A stretch of 64,000 bases of DNA from Anaerococcus tetradius ATCC 35098 (GCF_000159095.1 NZ_GG666295.1:470827-534826); one strand, 5' to 3'. Shown: positions 10,888-19,839, numbered from the stretch's first letter. Program-made: numbers and translations. Notes: generated by a model not told the origin, from the sequence alone.

Positions 10888-11289
10888 TTAATTCCTATCT
10901 ACATTTAATTTGACAGTGTTATTATCATCCTTATAAACCATGCCCAATTCTTCTAGGGCATATCTTTGGATTCTGTTAATATCTATTGCATTTTCAAGCT
11001 TTTGACTTAACCTATCCCTTTGGAGTTCATAGGAGTTAACATCTGCCTGTAATGTATTATACTCAAATCTTTTAGCCTTCAAGTTATTTCTCTTAATTAA
11101 TGTTATAGATGCTAAGCTTAGTACAAAAATTACTGTAAGTGTAGATAAGACTATTTTAACCTTCCTGTCTCTTTGCTTGAGATTTTCTATCTTTCTAAGC
11201 TTGATAGCTTTCCTATCATCTTTTACCCTTAGCCTTTTTCTCTTGTAATTATCATTTTTATATCTTATGCTAGTTAATCTTTCTTCCAT
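10888..11289 (-). CDS. ftsL: FtsL-like septum protein
   Basis: A small bitopic protein of 133 residues. A long, strongly basic N-terminus (about 1-45) precedes a single membrane segment (IVLSTLTVIFVLSLASITLI, about 46-65) and an extracellular coiled coil (about 70-115) ending in AIDINRIQRYALEELGMV. The last motif is the usual FtsL/DivIC ending. FtsL sequences are poorly conserved; the call depends on topology and the position between rsmH and mraY, where Firmicutes carry ftsL. Partner should be FtsQ/DivIB in the same operon. In most Firmicutes a PBP gene (ftsI/pbpB) follows; here mraY follows directly. Confidence 0.8.
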   Translation of the reverse strand: MEERLTSIRYKNDNYKRKRLRVKDDRKAIKLRKIENLKQRDRKVKIVLSTLTVIFVLSLASITLIKRNNLKAKRFEYNTLQADVNSYELQRDRLSQKLENAIDINRIQRYALEELGMVYKDDNNTVKLNVDRN

Positions 11290-11291
11290 GG

Positions 11292-12212
11292 CTATATCCT
11301 TTCCCCTACTCTAAGTTTTGCAGGCTTAGAGCGGGAGTTCATCTTTAGCTCTTTCATAGTAGCTGTTATAGGTTTTCTTGTAATCACTTTAATTTTCGCC
11401 TTATGATTGCAAACGCAAACTGGAAGTTCTGGTGGGCAGATACAAGAAGTCGCCAAGTCTTTAAATTTGTTTTTGACTATCCTATCTTCTAGGGAATGAA
11501 AGCTTATTATCGCTATTCTTCCTCCAACTTTTAGGTGGTCGACTACTGTTTCTATGGTATTTTCTAGCACTTCTAGTTCTCTATTAACTTCAATTCTTAG
11601 GGCTTGAAATACTCTTTTTTCAGGATGAGTTTCATTAGATTTTATGGATTTTCTAATGATATCACGAAGCTTTATGGTCGAATCTATTCTTCCTTCGCTT
11701 CTTTGCTTGATAATATTTCTTGCAACGGACTTTGAGAATCTTTCCTCACCATATTCAAAAAATATTCTCTCTAGCTCATCCTGAGAGTATTCATTGACTA
11801 CTATTTCTGCTGTTAACTCATTATCTTGGTTCATTCTCATATCCAAAGGGCCGTCTTTCATATATGAAAAGCCCCTTTCCGCATTGTCAATTTGATATGA
11901 ACTAACGCCAATGTCCATCAAAGCCCCATCTATTAAATCAAGGCCAAGATTTGCTAGAACTTCTTCAAATTTTTCGAAGTTACTATTAATAAAAGTAACA
12001 TTAGAAAAGTCCTTTAGATTCTCCTTGGCCGCTTCAATGGCTTCCTTATCCTGGTCTATGGCAATAAGCCTTCCCTTATCGGATAGGTTTTCTAGAATCA
12101 TCTTGGAATGGCCGCCCTTACCTAGGGTTAGGTCTACATAGACTCCGTCTTTTTTAATATTCAAATTTTTTATTGTATCGGTAGCGAGTACCGGTATATG
12201 TTCAAATTTCAT
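11292..12212 (-). CDS. rsmH: 16S rRNA (cytosine-1402-N4) methyltransferase
   Basis: RsmH (MraW) methylates C1402 in the decoding centre of 16S rRNA. It begins with FEHIPVLATDTI, followed by the SAM-binding loop VDLTLGKGGHS, LMDIGVSS and the C-terminal ISFHSLEDRIVK. These are all family signatures. The length of 306 residues is usual. A second ATG three codons upstream (12221) sits within the mraZ end; neither start has a strong site, so the first residues are uncertain. With the chosen start it lies one base after the mraZ stop. Confidence 0.95.
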   Translation of the reverse strand: MKFEHIPVLATDTIKNLNIKKDGVYVDLTLGKGGHSKMILENLSDKGRLIAIDQDKEAIEAAKENLKDFSNVTFINSNFEKFEEVLANLGLDLIDGALMDIGVSSYQIDNAERGFSYMKDGPLDMRMNQDNELTAEIVVNEYSQDELERIFFEYGEERFSKSVARNIIKQRSEGRIDSTIKLRDIIRKSIKSNETHPEKRVFQALRIEVNRELEVLENTIETVVDHLKVGGRIAIISFHSLEDRIVKNKFKDLATSCICPPELPVCVCNHKAKIKVITRKPITATMKELKMNSRSKPAKLRVGERI

Positions 12213-12213
12213 A

Positions 12214-12627
12214 TTATTCATCCATTATATCGGACAAATTCACCTCTACTTCGTCAATGTATGCTTTCCAATTTTCACTATCCCATAACTCTATGGTCTT
12301 ATTATTGCCAATAATCATAGCTTCCTTGTCTATTTCGCTATAATCTCTCAGGTTTTTGTTTAGTAAAATCCTACCTTGCTTGTCAAGGCTAGTTTTTACT
12401 GTGGATGAGAAGAATAATCTCTTGATAGCACGATTCTTTTTATTTTCATTAATCATGGCATCTAATCTTTGGGATTGTTTGATAAATTCATCCTCGGTAT
12501 AGATTAGCAAAGACTTTTCTGGTCCCTTGGTGATATAAAAAACATCTGTAAGTTCATCCCTAAACTCACTAGGCATCATTATTCGATTTTTCGCATCTAA
12601 TTTGTGAATAAATTCTCCTAAAAACAT
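12214..12627 (-). CDS. mraZ: Transcriptional regulator MraZ
   Basis: MraZ is the AbrB-fold regulator of the division and cell-wall cluster. The sequence starts MFLGEFIHKLDAKNRI and has a second half-domain with SLDKQGRILLN, the two tandem family repeats. At 137 residues it is slightly shorter than average. It is the first gene of the cluster, and its own 5' region carries three evenly spaced GTGG boxes, so autoregulation is likely. The third box doubles as part of its ribosome-binding site (AAGGTGG). Confidence 0.95.
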   Translation of the reverse strand: MFLGEFIHKLDAKNRIMMPSEFRDELTDVFYITKGPEKSLLIYTEDEFIKQSQRLDAMINENKKNRAIKRLFFSSTVKTSLDKQGRILLNKNLRDYSEIDKEAMIIGNNKTIELWDSENWKAYIDEVEVNLSDIMDE

Positions 12628-12633
12628 TTCTTA

Positions 12634-12657
12634 CCACCTTCTACCACTATCATCCAC
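12634..12657 (-). promoter_or_regulatory. MraZ operator: three GTGG boxes at 10-bp period
   Basis: On the minus strand the motif GTGG occurs three times at exact 10-base spacing (forward CCAC at 12634, 12644 and 12654). It starts 7 bases upstream of the mraZ ATG and overlaps the expected start of transcription. Known MraZ operators are direct repeats of a G-rich tetra- or pentamer separated by about one helical turn. The match here is in architecture and sequence; binding is inferred. Confidence 0.75.
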
Positions 12658-12666
12658 TTTATAATC

Positions 12667-12695
12667 ATTTTATACTAAAAGCATTTTATTTGCAA
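12667..12695 (-). promoter_or_regulatory. Promoter of the mraZ division cluster
   Basis: On the minus strand TTGCAA (12690-12695) and TAAAAT (12667-12672) are separated by 17 bases. Transcription would begin around 12655-12660, inside the first MraZ box. It lies directly after the lgt terminator, so the cluster has its own start. Confidence 0.65.
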
Positions 12696-12722
12696 CAAAA
12701 AAAGCCGACATCTTGTCAGCTT
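12696..12722 (-). terminator. Intrinsic terminator after lgt
   Basis: A 9-bp stem (12702-12710 with 12714-12722, one G-U pair) with a 3-base loop is followed on the minus strand by a run of T (forward A 12696-12701). It separates the hflX-lgt unit from the mraZ promoter. Confidence 0.8.
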
Positions 12723-12752
12723 CCTTATATTAGTATCAGATGATAAAAGTTC

Positions 12753-13553
12753 CTACTTGAATTTTACAAATCTTTCTTTCTTTTCAGTTGTTTTATTCTT
12801 ATAGAAAAATGGTGGTAGATGATTCTTGTTGGCCCAAATGAACAAGCAAATTCCTAAGATAAGGTAGGCTATACTCATCAATTGTGCTGTCCTAAAGGAG
12901 CCTATATAAAGTGAATCAGTTCTAAGCCCTTCAACAAAGTATCTCAAAACACCATAGGCCATAAAATAAATAGCTGTTTGCTTGCCCTTATCCGGATTAT
13001 TTTTCCTATAATTTAATAAGAATAAAAAGATGAGGACATCTCCTATTGATTCATAGAGAAAAGTCGGATGAACTTTTGTTCCATCAATGATTATTCCCCA
13101 AGGAAGGTTGGTTGGGCCACCATGGGCTTCAGAGTTTGCAAAGTTACCCCAACGACCGATGCCCTGGGCTAGGACTAGGGAAGTTACCATTACATCTGTT
13201 AAATCTAGAATAGGAATTTTTTTGCGTCTAGCATATACAAGCAAGGCTAAACTTCCAAAAAGAATTCCCCCATGGATGGCAAGACCTCCAGCTCTAAAGT
13301 TAAGGATTTGAGCTGGATTTGCTCCATAAAAGTCCCACTCAAAGATTACATACCAAAATCTAGCCCCTATAATTCCTACAGGTAGGCAAACAAAGAGTAA
13401 GTCGTAGACAAAATCTTCATCAAAACCACGCCTTACAAATTCGTTTTTAGCAAATTGACTTGCTATGAAGATACCACTTATTATAATTATGGCATACCAA
13501 TAAATAGCTATGCCAAATATCCTGAAGGCTACAGGATTTATATTAAACTCCAT
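12753..13553 (-). CDS. lgt: Prolipoprotein diacylglyceryl transferase
   Basis: Lgt attaches diacylglycerol to the lipobox cysteine of prelipoproteins in the membrane. Seven hydrophobic segments are visible. The signature RWGNFANSEAHGGPT (near residue 137) is present, with the conserved arginine region GARFWYVIFEW and GGLAIHGGI. Length is 266 residues. It starts 2 bases after yebC ends and is the last gene before the terminator at 12696-12722. Confidence 0.95.
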   Translation of the reverse strand: MEFNINPVAFRIFGIAIYWYAIIIISGIFIASQFAKNEFVRRGFDEDFVYDLLFVCLPVGIIGARFWYVIFEWDFYGANPAQILNFRAGGLAIHGGILFGSLALLVYARRKKIPILDLTDVMVTSLVLAQGIGRWGNFANSEAHGGPTNLPWGIIIDGTKVHPTFLYESIGDVLIFLFLLNYRKNNPDKGKQTAIYFMAYGVLRYFVEGLRTDSLYIGSFRTAQLMSIAYLILGICLFIWANKNHLPPFFYKNKTTEKKERFVKFK

Positions 13554-13555
13554 GT

Positions 13556-14287
13556 CTATTCCTCGCTTGAATCATCCCAGTTGGTGTAGACTTCTTGGAC
13601 ATCATCGTTATCCTCGAGTGTATCAATTAATTTATTTAATTTAACTACATGCTCTTCACTTACAGAAATCATATTGTTGGCAAGATATGAAATATCCGCA
13701 CTTTCTATTTTGTAGCCAGCTTCTTTTAGTTTATCATTAGCATCGTTAAAGCTTGCTACATCAGTAATAGCTTCAAAGTATTCTCCCATTTCTTTGACAT
13801 CTTCACAGCCTGCTTCTAGGGCATCCATCATAAAGTCATCAAAGTCCTTGCCGTTTTTTTCTACAATGATATCTCCCTTTCTTTCGAACATGAACATTAC
13901 TGATCCATCAGTTCCGAGATTACCACCGTTTTTGTCGAAGGCATGTCTTACATCTGGGGCTGTCCTATTTTTGTTATCTGTTAGACAATCAACTATTACA
14001 GCAACTCCTCCTGGACCATATCCTTCATAGATTACTCTAACAAAGTTATCAGAAGCATCATCTCCAGCAGCCTTTTTGATGGCTCTTTCTATGTTATCAT
14101 TAGGCATATTATCTGCCTTAGCTTTTTCTATGGCAGTCTTTAGAGATGGGTTATAGTCTGGGTTAGTTCCTCCTTCTTTAGCAGCTACTGTTATATTTCT
14201 AGCATGCTTTGTAAAGATTTTTCCCTTCTTAGCATCTTCGCTTCCTTTTTTATTTTTAATCTTGCTCCATTTATTATGTCCTGACAT
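13556..14287 (-). CDS. YebC/PmpR-family protein
   Basis: This is a 243-residue member of the YebC/TACO1 family. It starts MSGHNKWSKIKNKKG and contains YEGYGPGGVAVIVD and NKNRTA, the standard signatures. Family members are described either as DNA-binding regulators or, more recently, as factors that help ribosomes through difficult stretches; the sequence does not decide between them. It sits between the yigZ-like gene (11 bases upstream) and lgt (2 bases downstream), so it is co-transcribed. Confidence 0.93.
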   Translation of the reverse strand: MSGHNKWSKIKNKKGSEDAKKGKIFTKHARNITVAAKEGGTNPDYNPSLKTAIEKAKADNMPNDNIERAIKKAAGDDASDNFVRVIYEGYGPGGVAVIVDCLTDNKNRTAPDVRHAFDKNGGNLGTDGSVMFMFERKGDIIVEKNGKDFDDFMMDALEAGCEDVKEMGEYFEAITDVASFNDANDKLKEAGYKIESADISYLANNMISVSEEHVVKLNKLIDTLEDNDDVQEVYTNWDDSSEE

Positions 14288-14298
14288 ATATCCTCCTC

Positions 14299-14934
14299 TT
14301 ATTTTTCAAATAGCATAAGCGTATTTAATTTATGAATTTTTATATTGGCACTTGTAAGATTTATTAAATCATTTTCAAGTTTTTCATAATCATCGCTTCT
14401 TACATAGAGTTTAACTGTAACCTCATCTGTAAAAGTCTTATCTATTATTTTGAACTTATTTTCATTAAGGTAATTTTCTAATAAACCAAGTAGTGCATAC
14501 GAATGAGTTAATTCTACTTCAAAATACTCTCTCTTACAAACTACATTAGTAGAAATTGTATCGGAAACTCCTCTAGTATAGGCTCTAACGAGCCCTCCCT
14601 TTCCAAGAAGCTTGCCACCAAAATATCTAGTAACTACAACCGCAAGGTTTCTTACCTCTTCTTTTTCCAAAACACTAAGCATGGGTAGGCCAGCCGAACC
14701 TTGGGGCTCGCCATCATCTGAGTATCTTTTTGTCTCCGGAAGAGTGTTTATAATGTAGGCATAGCAATTGTGGGTAGCTTGTTTGTGCTCTTGTCTAATT
14801 TCTTCTATAAAGCTTATAGCTTCGTCTTCACTTTCTACATATTTGGCATTAGTAATAAAAATCGACTTTTCCTCTTCGAATTGACTTTGCCTATGGCCCT
14901 CTATGGTCTTATACTTTTTCAATATATCTGTCAT
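14299..14934 (-). CDS. YigZ/IMPACT-family protein
   Basis: The protein has the IMPACT/YigZ fold: an N-terminal domain with KSIFITNAKYV, then HNCYAYI, SDDGEPQGSAGLPML and VVVTRYFGGKLLGKGGLVRAY, all family signatures. A C-terminal ferredoxin-like DUF1949 domain follows. The precise role in bacteria is not settled; the eukaryotic relative modulates translation under stress. Three in-frame ATG codons (14952, 14943, 14934) exist. The last gives the usual short start and still overlaps hflX by 26 bases; a GAGGATT sequence fits 14943 equally well. Confidence 0.88.
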   Translation of the reverse strand: MTDILKKYKTIEGHRQSQFEEEKSIFITNAKYVESEDEAISFIEEIRQEHKQATHNCYAYIINTLPETKRYSDDGEPQGSAGLPMLSVLEKEEVRNLAVVVTRYFGGKLLGKGGLVRAYTRGVSDTISTNVVCKREYFEVELTHSYALLGLLENYLNENKFKIIDKTFTDEVTVKLYVRSDDYEKLENDLINLTSANIKIHKLNTLMLFEK

Positions 14935-16147
14935 ATTTTGCATAATCCTCATGGCTAATTTTAAGCTTCATCCTTAAACCAAGCTCGTCATATTCCCTTT
15001 CTAATATATCGTAATTAGTCATTATATAATCCATAATTTTTCCATCTGTAAAGGGGATGTGCATGCTTACTAGCTTATAATCTTCTTTTATGATTGAAAC
15101 AATTTTCTCCTTTAGCCTAACTAGGTCTTGGTCTTTGTGGGCACTTATATAAATCTTTTCAGCATCCCTTTTGTAAAGGCTAACTTTAAGCTCATTTTCC
15201 ACCTTATCCATCTTGTTAAAAACATAGAGGATTTCCTTATCGCCTATATCTATATCTGCTAAAGACTTCTCAATTGTTTTTAATTGATGGTCGATATTGT
15301 GGGATGAATCTATTACAATTAAGAGCATATCAGCAAATCTTACTTCATCAAGGGTCGTTAGGAAGGAATCATTAAGCTCCTTGGAAAGATTATCTATGAA
15401 ACCAACTGTGTCAGTTAGGGTAACTTTGGTGTTTGAAAAATCAAGCCTCCTAGTCGATGTATCGAGAGTTGCAAAAAGCAAATCATCTGAATAGACAAAC
15501 TTTTCTTCACCAAAAAGATTGAGCATGCCATTTAGGATGGTGCTCTTTCCAGCGTTGGTATAGCCCACTAGGGAAATATTATGAACATCTTTCCTAGCTT
15601 TTCTGTTTATCCTTTTAGTTTTTTCTACATCCTTTAAGGCCTTTTCCAAACTCTTTATGTCCCTAACGATAGCACGCCTATCTGTCTCAAGCATGGTTTC
15701 ACCAGGACCCCTTGTTCCTATACCACCAGCCTGTCTTGACAAATAAGAAAACCACTTGTTAATCCTTGGTAGTTGGTATTTTAACTGGGCAAGCTTAATT
15801 TTAAGCCTAGACTCCCTAGTATTTGCTCTCATAGCAAAAATATCTAGGATAAGAGTTGTCCAATCAACGACGTGAAGCTTCATCTCTTCTTCTAGATTGT
15901 AAAGTTGGCTAGCTGATAATTCTACATCAAATATAACCGTATCTATATCATTTTTTTTGGCAAGGTCCATTATCTCTTCCACCTTGCCCTTACCTATATA
16001 ATATCTTGGATTAACCTTTGTTATGTTTTGACTAACATAAGCAATAGTTTCTCCTCCTGCTGTATTGATTAAGGATTCTAATTCGTAAATCTTATTATCA
16101 AGATCATCATCCTTATCTAAGACATTTACTTGTATAACTTTTTGCAT
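14909..16147 (-). CDS. hflX: GTPase HflX
   Basis: HflX is a ribosome-associated GTPase linked to splitting of stalled or heat-damaged ribosomes. The N-terminal HflX domain (ISQ-type start, GGETIAYVSQ, YIGKGKVEEI) leads to a helical linker and the conserved segment GGIGTRGPGET. The G domain follows with G1 GYTNAGKS, DTVGFI and NKMD. The ATG at 16147 follows a clear AAAGGAAG site and gives MQKVIQ; an upstream ATG lacks support. It is the first gene of the hflX-yigZ-yebC-lgt run. Confidence 0.94.
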   Translation of the reverse strand: MQKVIQVNVLDKDDDLDNKIYELESLINTAGGETIAYVSQNITKVNPRYYIGKGKVEEIMDLAKKNDIDTVIFDVELSASQLYNLEEEMKLHVVDWTTLILDIFAMRANTRESRLKIKLAQLKYQLPRINKWFSYLSRQAGGIGTRGPGETMLETDRRAIVRDIKSLEKALKDVEKTKRINRKARKDVHNISLVGYTNAGKSTILNGMLNLFGEEKFVYSDDLLFATLDTSTRRLDFSNTKVTLTDTVGFIDNLSKELNDSFLTTLDEVRFADMLLIVIDSSHNIDHQLKTIEKSLADIDIGDKEILYVFNKMDKVENELKVSLYKRDAEKIYISAHKDQDLVRLKEKIVSIIKEDYKLVSMHIPFTDGKIMDYIMTNYDILEREYDELGLRMKLKISHEDYAKYDRYIEKV

Positions 16148-16317
16148 AAACTTCCTTTCTATCATTGATTATACGACTAATGAGTTAATTATAAAAGCGT
16201 TTGTAGATTAGCTTATCTTTGAATTTCTTATAATAATTATATTAGGTGTGGAAGTATTTACTCAAAAATGATAAAATGATAGTATCTAGAATATTAAAAA
16301 GTAATAACGGAGGCATT

Positions 16318-19239
16318 ATGCAAAATAAAATTGCCGCTCTTGTTGGAAAAATAATACTCCTAGTAATATTATTTGTAGCTGGCCTTGGCGTAATTTTTGC
16401 TGGCATGACTGGCGGAGCCATACTCGAGGTAATGAAAACAGCTCCAAAAATTGATGCAAATAGCATAAAATATGAAATGAGTCAGAACTCAACAATAGTA
16501 GATGAAGACGGAAAAGAAGTCGATTCAATTGCTACAAGTGAATACAGACAAATAGTAGATTATAAAAAAATACCAAAGGATTTAAAAAATGCCTTTGTTG
16601 CAGTTGAAGATGAAAGATTTTATAAACATAAGGGCATTGATCCCCTATCTATTATCGGTTCAACTTTTGAAAATATAAAGGCTGGATCTATAGTAAGGGG
16701 TGGTTCTACAATTACCCAACAACTTGCAAGAAATACATATCTTTCTAACGATCAAACCTATGAAAGAAAGATTAGAGAAATATATCTTGCCCTAGAGATT
16801 GAAAAATATTTAAGCAAGGATGAAATACTCGGTGCTTATCTAAATAGGGTCTTTATGGGTCAAAATTCTTATGGAGTTCAAGCTGCCGCTAAGACTTATT
16901 TTAACAAAGATGTATCAGAACTAAATCTTGCTCAGTGCGCATCTCTTGCAGGAATTGTTCAATCACCTTCAGAAAACTCCCTCTATAAGTCTCTAAAAAC
17001 TAGCGAAGTAACCGATCAAAGGGTACTCGGTGAGTTTTCCATAGATGGAAACAAGTATTCGGCTGTTTACAATGAAGCTCCCTTCAAGAGAGAAGAGTAT
17101 GTTCTCGATAAGATGCTAGAGAATAAATATATAGACAAGAAACAATATGATGAGGCTAAGAATTTTGATGTAGCTAACACTATTGAGCCTGCTGAAAGGT
17201 CAAATACAGAAATCGCAAGCTATTTTAACTCCCTCCTAGAGCGTCAAGTTGTTAGTAAGCTTATGGATATTTTGAATATATCTGAAAACCAAGCCTGGGA
17301 TAAGCTATACTATGGTGGTCTAAAGATAACAACTACCCTTGATTCAAAGATGCAAAATCAATTGGAAGATATTTATGCCAATTTTTCAAAATACCTTATA
17401 GGAGAAAGTCAAGCAATGGGATATGCTCCCCTTTTGAACTTATCCTATGATAATTGGGCAAATATTGTCAATTCTTCAGGTTCTCTTTTGTTTTACAAAA
17501 AAGCAAATCTACTAGATGACAACAACAATGTTCGTCTTAATTCTGAGGAAGCCTGGTATGATGATAAGGGCAACTTGATTTTATCAACTAACAAGGCCTA
17601 TCTAGATCAAACAAGGTTAATCTTTAAAAACTTCTACACCCTAGACGAGAAAAACTCAAATCTTAGAACTCATAGGACAGGTCAAATAGAATTTGAGTCT
17701 AATGAGGATATATACAAGGATAAAGATGATAATATTGTCATAAGTAGCAAATATTTGAATAATAATGATAACTTACTAATAGCTAATGATGATGGAAGTT
17801 TTTCTTTTAACAAAGATTTATATGACATAGACTTAGAAGGTGTAATCCAACCTCAATCTTCCGCTGTAGTTATCGATCAAAAAACTGGTCATATCAAAGC
17901 CCTTATGGGTGGACGTGACCAAGAAGGTATGAATATTTTAGATAGGGCTTCAAGTGTACCAAGACAACCTGGTTCATCAATTAAACCAATAGCAACCTAT
18001 ACACCTGCCCTAGATAATGGCTTTAACTTAGCTACTGGTGTGGATGATGTTCCTTTTGAGATGCACGAGAATAATGAGCCTTGGCCTGTAAATGTCTACG
18101 GTTATTATATGGGTATTACCCCTATAAGGGATGCTATAAAGATGAGTATTAATACTATTGCTGTTTCGACCCTTAACAAGGTAGGAATAAAGACAAGTCT
18201 TGAATATCTCAAGAACTTTGGCATTATCAAAGAAAATGGCAATGACAATTTCGTTACTAAACAAGAAAATCCAGATACCAACGATGAAAACCTAGCTGCC
18301 TTAGGAGTTGGAGCTATGAGTCATGGTTTAACCAATCTCGATATGACTTCCGCTTACGCTGCCCTAGCTAATGAAGGAGAATACCAAGAGGCTTTGACCT
18401 TCTCAAAGATAACTGATTCTCAAGGAAAGGTAATATTTGACGATAAAGATATCGTAAGGCATAGGGTAACTAGTCCTGAAACTGCCTACCAAATAACATC
18501 TGCCCTCCAAACAGCTGGTCAATATTATGGCAATATCTACCTCAATGGCATAGAATATGCAACTAAAACTGGTACAACAGATGATAAGACGGATTTTTGG
18601 TGTGTAGGCTATACTCCTTATTACACTGTTGGCGTATGGATGGGTGCAGATAATCAAAATATAAGCTTAAGTGGTGATAGCATTGATAGGGCTGCCCTAA
18701 TGTGGAATACCATTAATTCAAAAATACTAGAAGGTAAAGAACCTGTAAGTTTTGACGAACCAAAGGGAATTGTACGTATGCAAGTCGATACTATTAGTGG
18801 TAAGCTTCCAACAGATGCTTCAAGGGCTGATCCAAGGGGAACTGTCAAAGAAGAAATCTTTGGTCCAAACAATTATCCAAAGACTGAAGATGATATCCAC
18901 CAATGGGCTAATATAGATTCTAGAAATAACCTACTTGCAAGTGATTATACGCCTAAGTTTTTAGTCCAAATAAGATCCATGATTGTTGAGAAAAACGAGT
19001 ATGATCCTAATAAATTCAATGGTATCATCCCTAGAGATTGGGCTTATAGGATGCCTAAGGCTTATTCTTCCCTAGTCTATACTCCTCCAAAAGAAGACGA
19101 CAAAGATAAGGATAAAGACAAGGATAAGGATAAGAAAAAAGATAAGGACTCCCAGACAGATAGCAAATCTACTAGCGATAGCTTGGAGAACTTATTAAAT
19201 ACAGACTTTAATCTAAAATCTAGTGGCTCTGGCAACTAG
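16318..19239 (+). CDS. Class A penicillin-binding protein (PBP1A type)
   Basis: A bifunctional peptidoglycan synthase of 973 residues. One N-terminal membrane segment (LVGKIILLVILFVAGLGV) is followed by the GT51 glycosyltransferase domain with EDERFYKHKGID, RGGSTITQQLARN and a transpeptidase domain. The transpeptidase motifs are SSIK (after RQPG), SIN and KTGT. A lysine/aspartate-rich low-complexity tail (KDKD repeats, near residues 925-945) precedes the C-terminus. The start follows a CGGAGG site; a GTG 72 bases upstream lacks one. A TATAAT at 16229-16234 may be the -10. The gene stands alone, divergent from hflX, and ends at a strong terminator. Confidence 0.94.
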   Translation: MQNKIAALVGKIILLVILFVAGLGVIFAGMTGGAILEVMKTAPKIDANSIKYEMSQNSTIVDEDGKEVDSIATSEYRQIVDYKKIPKDLKNAFVAVEDERFYKHKGIDPLSIIGSTFENIKAGSIVRGGSTITQQLARNTYLSNDQTYERKIREIYLALEIEKYLSKDEILGAYLNRVFMGQNSYGVQAAAKTYFNKDVSELNLAQCASLAGIVQSPSENSLYKSLKTSEVTDQRVLGEFSIDGNKYSAVYNEAPFKREEYVLDKMLENKYIDKKQYDEAKNFDVANTIEPAERSNTEIASYFNSLLERQVVSKLMDILNISENQAWDKLYYGGLKITTTLDSKMQNQLEDIYANFSKYLIGESQAMGYAPLLNLSYDNWANIVNSSGSLLFYKKANLLDDNNNVRLNSEEAWYDDKGNLILSTNKAYLDQTRLIFKNFYTLDEKNSNLRTHRTGQIEFESNEDIYKDKDDNIVISSKYLNNNDNLLIANDDGSFSFNKDLYDIDLEGVIQPQSSAVVIDQKTGHIKALMGGRDQEGMNILDRASSVPRQPGSSIKPIATYTPALDNGFNLATGVDDVPFEMHENNEPWPVNVYGYYMGITPIRDAIKMSINTIAVSTLNKVGIKTSLEYLKNFGIIKENGNDNFVTKQENPDTNDENLAALGVGAMSHGLTNLDMTSAYAALANEGEYQEALTFSKITDSQGKVIFDDKDIVRHRVTSPETAYQITSALQTAGQYYGNIYLNGIEYATKTGTTDDKTDFWCVGYTPYYTVGVWMGADNQNISLSGDSIDRAALMWNTINSKILEGKEPVSFDEPKGIVRMQVDTISGKLPTDASRADPRGTVKEEIFGPNNYPKTEDDIHQWANIDSRNNLLASDYTPKFLVQIRSMIVEKNEYDPNKFNGIIPRDWAYRMPKAYSSLVYTPPKEDDKDKDKDKDKDKKKDKDSQTDSKSTSDSLENLLNTDFNLKSSGSGN

Positions 19240-19260
19240 AAATGTACAAATTTTATATCA

Positions 19261-19295
19261 ACCCTCCTTACCGGATATATGTAAGGAGGGTCTTT
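19261..19295 (+). terminator. Intrinsic terminator after the PBP gene
   Basis: A perfect 11-bp stem (19261-19271 with 19281-19291, accctccttac) and a 9-base loop are followed by CTTTTAT. It lies 22 bases after the PBP stop. Confidence 0.8.
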
Positions 19296-19313
19296 TATAT
19301 AGAATTTTTCCAC

Positions 19314-19369
19314 AAAAAAATCAATAAAGACTAGACTAATCATAATTGATTAATACTAGCTTTATTGAT
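19314..19369 (-). terminator. Intrinsic terminator after the GlsB-like gene
   Basis: Long arms (from 19320 and up to 19369; atcaataaag with ctttattgat plus ctag pairing and an inner taatca/tgatta stem) form one hairpin. On the minus strand it is followed by seven T (forward A 19314-19320). It terminates the small membrane-protein gene. Confidence 0.7.
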
Positions 19370-19401
19370 CATATAACATATACTCGTGAGTTAATAAACT
19401 A

Positions 19402-19665
19402 CTATTTATTTTTACCTGTTATTTTATCTACTACAAATAAGAGGATTACTGCACCTATTACTGCATAAACTATTTGCATGATTAGACCAGGGTTTGCTGC
19501 ATTAAATAGAGTTCTAAATAACCAGTTACCAACTCCACCACCTATTACACCGACAATGATGTTAGCGATACTACCCATTTGAGCATCTCTTCCCATAATT
19601 TTACTTGCAATCCATCCTGCTATAGCTCCTATGATAATTGAAGCTATTATTCCATAATTTCCCAT
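19402..19665 (-). CDS. GlsB/YeaQ/YmgE-family membrane protein
   Basis: A small, glycine-rich protein of 87 residues with three predicted membrane segments: IIASIIIGAIAGWIASKIMG, then IANIIVGVIGGGVGNWLF, then MQIVYAVIGAVILLFVVD. The GAIAGWIA and IVGVIGGGVGN patterns mark the transglycosylase-associated (GlsB/YeaQ) family, whose members are often stress-induced; the biochemical role is not known. It is monocistronic, with its own terminator, and divergent from the two-component system. Confidence 0.88.
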   Translation of the reverse strand: MGNYGIIASIIIGAIAGWIASKIMGRDAQMGSIANIIVGVIGGGVGNWLFRTLFNAANPGLIMQIVYAVIGAVILLFVVDKITGKNK

Positions 19666-19809
19666 AAATTCTCCTTTTAATCTACTTTAGTTACTTATTA
19701 TTCATTAAGTCAAGCTTTATCACTCGCTTACATTATATTTATATCCATTTTTTTATGTTTTAAACATTTTTCTTTATAGCTGGTACAATGTTATAAGAAT
19801 CTGTTGATG

Positions 19810-19818
19810 TGATATAAT
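19810..19818 (+). promoter_or_regulatory. Extended -10 promoter of the two-component system
   Basis: TGaTATAAT (19810-19818) forms an extended -10 element 21 bases upstream of the response regulator ATG. No good -35 is seen at 16-18 bases, which is acceptable for an extended -10 promoter. Confidence 0.5.
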
Positions 19819-19839
19819 AGTAGATGAGAGGTAAAACTT

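Noticed and set aside
19101-19160. Short repeats suggesting a CRISPR array
   Set aside because: The repeats are hexamers in frame within the PBP gene and code for KD; there are no spacers and no cas gene.
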